8,812 nt of DNA from an uncultured Phascolarctobacterium sp. (lineage in GTDB: Bacteria; Bacillota; Negativicutes; Acidaminococcales; Acidaminococcaceae): assembly GCA_900554395.1 (NCBI GenBank), contig USHB01000053.1, positions 1-8,812 on the forward strand, written 5' to 3'. Below are positions 7,263-8,812 of the stretch, one piece after another; within the stretch, counting starts at the first letter, position 1, and each line of letters begins with the position of its first letter. A program made the position numbers and the translations under genes. Under the pieces are notes generated by a model. That model was not told the DNA's origin and did not search any database. It saw nothing but the letters and a program-made list of their open reading frames with translations.

Positions 7263-8507
7263 TTATTCGCCTTTTCCGTTCAGCATTCTGCCGATAAAGA
7301 AGAATACGGCAGCGACAACCATTGCATTAATGGCAGCAATGCCCCATTGCAGCAGGTTGGCCGCAATAGCGCCTACAACTATGCCGGCAATATTGCACCA
7401 GTTAACGGTATATTCCTTAAAATCGCCACGGAATTTTTTATTGTTAAAGAAATAATCTAAAATAACGATAATGCCAATCGGCGGCAGCGCACAGTTAAGA
7501 ATGCTCAGCCAGCTTACAAAATTGTAATACAACCAAATAGCCAGCGCCGTGCCAACAATGCCCGAAATCCAGGTCGTCCATTTCATGCGGATGCGGGAAA
7601 TATTGGAAATTGCCAGACCGCCGGTGTACAAAGCATTATTATTGGTAGTCCAGATATTAGCTCCTAAAACAATCAGAGCCGGAATGGCAAGCCCCTGCGC
7701 AATCATAACGTAGAAAATATCATCCTTGCCGGTATAAGCACCGCCAACAGCGCCAAAGCAGAACATCAGCGTATTGCCTAAAAAGAAAGCGATAACGGTA
7801 GTCCAAACCGCAATGCTGCTGTTTTTGGCAAAACGGATAAAGTTAGGCGTAGCAGTACCGCCGGAAATAAAAGAGCCGATAACATAGCCAATGCCGGTAA
7901 ACAGTGTAATCTGCCCCGCAGACTGGGCAAAAATATATGCCAGACCGCCGCCGTCTGCGGCAGCGGTAACCATGGAATAAACACCTAAAACAATTATCAG
8001 CGGCACGGAAATATAACTTACTATTTCCAGCGCCTTCATGCCGGTTGCAGCGGTAGCCGTCATCAAAAGGCCGGCAATAATGGTCAAAGTCCATTCATTC
8101 ATGCCCATAAGTTCAGCCGCCGGAATGGAAAACATTGCCACGCCTACGCCGAACCAGCCTATTTGCGTAAAACCAAGAATAAAAGAAGAAAGATACGAAC
8201 CTTTAGCGCCAAAAGTACGGCGGCAAAGCAAATCCATGTTCAAACCTGTTTTGGAACCGATAAAAGCAAGCGCCCCACAATAAGCAGACAAAATAATGCC
8301 GCCGATTAAGCAGGCCCACACAAAACCGGATAAATCAAGTCCGTTGCCCAGTTTTGCGCCAACGCTCATGCTGGCAGAGAAAAACGTAAAGCCCAGCATA
8401 ACGAAGAACATCTGCCAAAAGCCTTTGCGTGCTGAATCAGGCACAGCTTCCAGCGAATAATCAGCATCCACCGGTGCAGACGGATTTTGTTTTACAGTTT
8501 TTTCCAT
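7263..8507 (-). CDS. codB: Cytosine permease (NCS1 family)
   Basis: CodB is an inner-membrane secondary transporter of the nucleobase-cation symport-1 family and imports cytosine for CodA. The 414-residue product matches E. coli CodB in length and along its sequence: [20 protein letters not shown] at the start of helix 1 (about 23-42), [17 protein letters not shown] (41-57), [10 protein letters not shown] (100-109), [17 protein letters not shown] (114-130), [18 protein letters not shown] (209-226), FFLGNTLMF (241-249) and [15 protein letters not shown] (284-298). About 12 hydrophobic segments are visible. The frame stays open to a TTG at 8525, but that codon overlaps the GGAGGG Shine-Dalgarno. 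The ATG at 8507 with a 10-nt spacing is the natural start. A good promoter and a structured leader of about 90 nt precede it, so codBA is probably regulated, perhaps by pyrimidine or nitrogen status. Confidence 0.94.
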   Translation of the reverse strand: MEKTVKQNPSAPVDADYSLEAVPDSARKGFWQMFFVMLGFTFFSASMSVGAKLGNGLDLSGFVWACLIGGIILSAYCGALAFIGSKTGLNMDLLCRRTFGAKGSYLSSFILGFTQIGWFGVGVAMFSIPAAELMGMNEWTLTIIAGLLMTATAATGMKALEIVSYISVPLIIVLGVYSMVTAAADGGGLAYIFAQSAGQITLFTGIGYVIGSFISGGTATPNFIRFAKNSSIAVWTTVIAFFLGNTLMFCFGAVGGAYTGKDDIFYVMIAQGLAIPALIVLGANIWTTNNNALYTGGLAISNISRIRMKWTTWISGIVGTALAIWLYYNFVSWLSILNCALPPIGIIVILDYFFNNKKFRGDFKEYTVNWCNIAGIVVGAIAANLLQWGIAAINAMVVAAVFFFIGRMLNGKGE

Positions 8508-8517
8508 TAATGTACCA

Positions 8518-8523
8518 CCCTCC
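8518..8523 (-). promoter_or_regulatory. Ribosome binding site that sets the codB start
   Basis: GGAGGG on the minus strand, 10 nt before the ATG at 8507. It shows that the in-frame TTG at 8525, whose last base is part of this site, is not the start codon. Confidence 0.8.
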
Positions 8524-8538
8524 AAAAATTACGTTGCC

Positions 8539-8584
8539 GGTGCAGGCAGTCAGCATAAAGCCAAATTATTTAATAACCTGCACC
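8539..8584 (-). promoter_or_regulatory. Stem-loop in the codB leader RNA
   Basis: In the minus-strand transcript GGUGCAGG (8584-8577) pairs perfectly with CCUGCACC (8546-8539), enclosing 30 nt. The hairpin occupies most of the predicted leader and ends about 16 nt before the RBS. Its 3' arm could instead form UGCC-UGCACC-GGCA with the bases that follow, so two mutually exclusive folds are possible. No long U-run follows directly, so it is not a simple terminator. I recognise no known riboswitch class in it. Confidence 0.45.
8541..8581. repeat. Copy 2 of a paired 9-mer element (codB leader)
   Basis: TGCAGGCAG (8541-8549) and ATAACCTGC (8573-8581), 23 bp apart. The same two 9-mers in the same order and orientation occur at 8672-8698. 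TGCAGG and CCTGC are inverted relative to each other, so each copy is an imperfect dyad. This copy lies downstream of the predicted transcription start. Confidence 0.55.
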
Positions 8585-8602
8585 CTAAAAAATACCCTAT
8601 AT

Positions 8603-8631
8603 ACTATACCATTGCCAACCGGCTTTGTCTA
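8603..8631 (-). promoter_or_regulatory. Promoter of the codBA operon
   Basis: On the minus strand, TAGACA (8631-8626; 5 of 6 against TTGACA), exactly 17 bp, then TATAGT (8608-8603; 5 of 6), with an extended -10 TGG just before it (TGGTATAGT). The predicted start is near 8596, giving a leader of about 88 nt before the codB ATG. It is the best promoter match in the window. Confidence 0.75.
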
Positions 8632-8812
8632 CCTGTAAAAGTACATATTAATTGTTGCTGAAACTGATTTATGCAGGCAGCATTTTTAGATAACCTGCCT
8701 ATCTGCCGGAAATTTAAGCGAAAATAATTTATTAACACTCTTAAAAAGCTGACATATTTTTGACAGATATTTTTCTGCAAACATGCTGAAATCTTAAAAT
8801 AACAAATAAAAA
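8632..8812. other. Non-coding upstream region of codBA
   Basis: No gene is supported here. All three plus-strand frames are closed near the right edge (stops at 8787, 8800 and 8807). The only minus-strand frame entering from the edge stops at 8741 after 23 low-complexity codons. The stretch is AT-rich and holds copy 1 of the paired 9-mer element, plus a short tandem repeat, TGACATATTTT then TGACAGATATTTT (8750-8773). I see no promoter with acceptable spacing pointing right. Confidence 0.6.
8672..8698. repeat. Copy 1 of the paired 9-mer element (upstream of the codBA promoter)
   Basis: TGCAGGCAG (8672-8680) and ATAACCTGC (8690-8698), 9 bp apart, identical in both halves to the pair at 8541-8581. 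The arms can pair as GCAGG/CCTGC, or as AGGCAG (8675-8680) with CTGCCT (8695-8700). This copy is upstream of the -35 box, centred about 90 bp before the predicted start, so it would act as DNA rather than as leader RNA. Confidence 0.55.

Noticed and set aside
8508..8525. TTG start six codons upstream of the codB ATG
   Set aside because: The TTG overlaps the GGAGGG Shine-Dalgarno that serves the ATG at 8507.
8508..8596. Known riboswitch class in the codB leader
   Set aside because: I could not match conserved cores of the purine, preQ1, TPP, THF, SAM or guanidine classes, so the region is reported only as an unassigned structured leader.
8760..8800. Rightward promoter using TTGACA at 8760-8765
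   Set aside because: The -35 is perfect, but the nearest -10-like hexamer (TAAAAT, 8795-8800) is 29 bp away, and nothing acceptable lies at 16-18 bp.
8741..8812. Possible 3' end of a gene entering from the right on the minus strand
   Set aside because: Only 23 low-complexity codons before a stop, in AT-rich DNA, with no recognisable protein sequence.

Overview
This 8.8 kb window looks like ordinary bacterial chromosome from a Gram-negative-walled Firmicute, probably a member of the Negativicutes (Phascolarctobacterium or Acidaminococcaceae-like). This is an inference. An RND efflux pump implies an outer membrane, while the strong purine-rich Shine-Dalgarno sites (GGGAGG, GGAGGG, GGGGAGGA), perfect TATAAT boxes and Firmicute-like CodA/RarA fit that group. 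I saw no transposase, integrase, phage gene, CRISPR array, tRNA or rRNA.

Layout, left to right. (1) Positions 1-84, minus strand: the first 28 codons of a probable Na+/phosphate cotransporter, with its own promoter and RBS. (2) Positions 247-4431, minus strand: a two-gene efflux operon made of a periplasmic adaptor (membrane fusion protein) followed 6 nt later by an RND inner-membrane pump of 1028 residues, ending in a hairpin terminator. No outer-membrane channel gene is in the window. (3) Positions 4432-4598: a compact divergent promoter region with a sigma70-type promoter in each direction and two short inverted repeats. (4) Positions 4599-5924, plus strand: rarA (mgsA), an AAA+ ATPase acting at stalled replication forks. 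(5) Positions 5936-5980: one strong hairpin that can terminate both rarA and the convergent codA. (6) Positions 6001-8507, minus strand: a codB-codA operon. CodB imports cytosine and CodA deaminates it to uracil plus ammonia, so the pair is a complete pyrimidine base salvage module. (7) Positions 8508-8812: the control region of codBA, holding a good extended -10 promoter, a leader of about 90 nt with a stem-loop, and a duplicated pair of 9-base elements on either side of the promoter.

All five complete genes belong to well-known families and I see no undescribed multi-gene system. The parts most worth a second look are non-coding: the duplicated 9-mer pairs around the codBA promoter, the structured codB leader, and the rarA promoter, whose spacing predicts an almost absent 5' leader. 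In three genes the longest open frame begins upstream of the more likely start. I trimmed these to the start with a proper RBS: adaptor at 4431, rarA at 4599 and codB at 8507.
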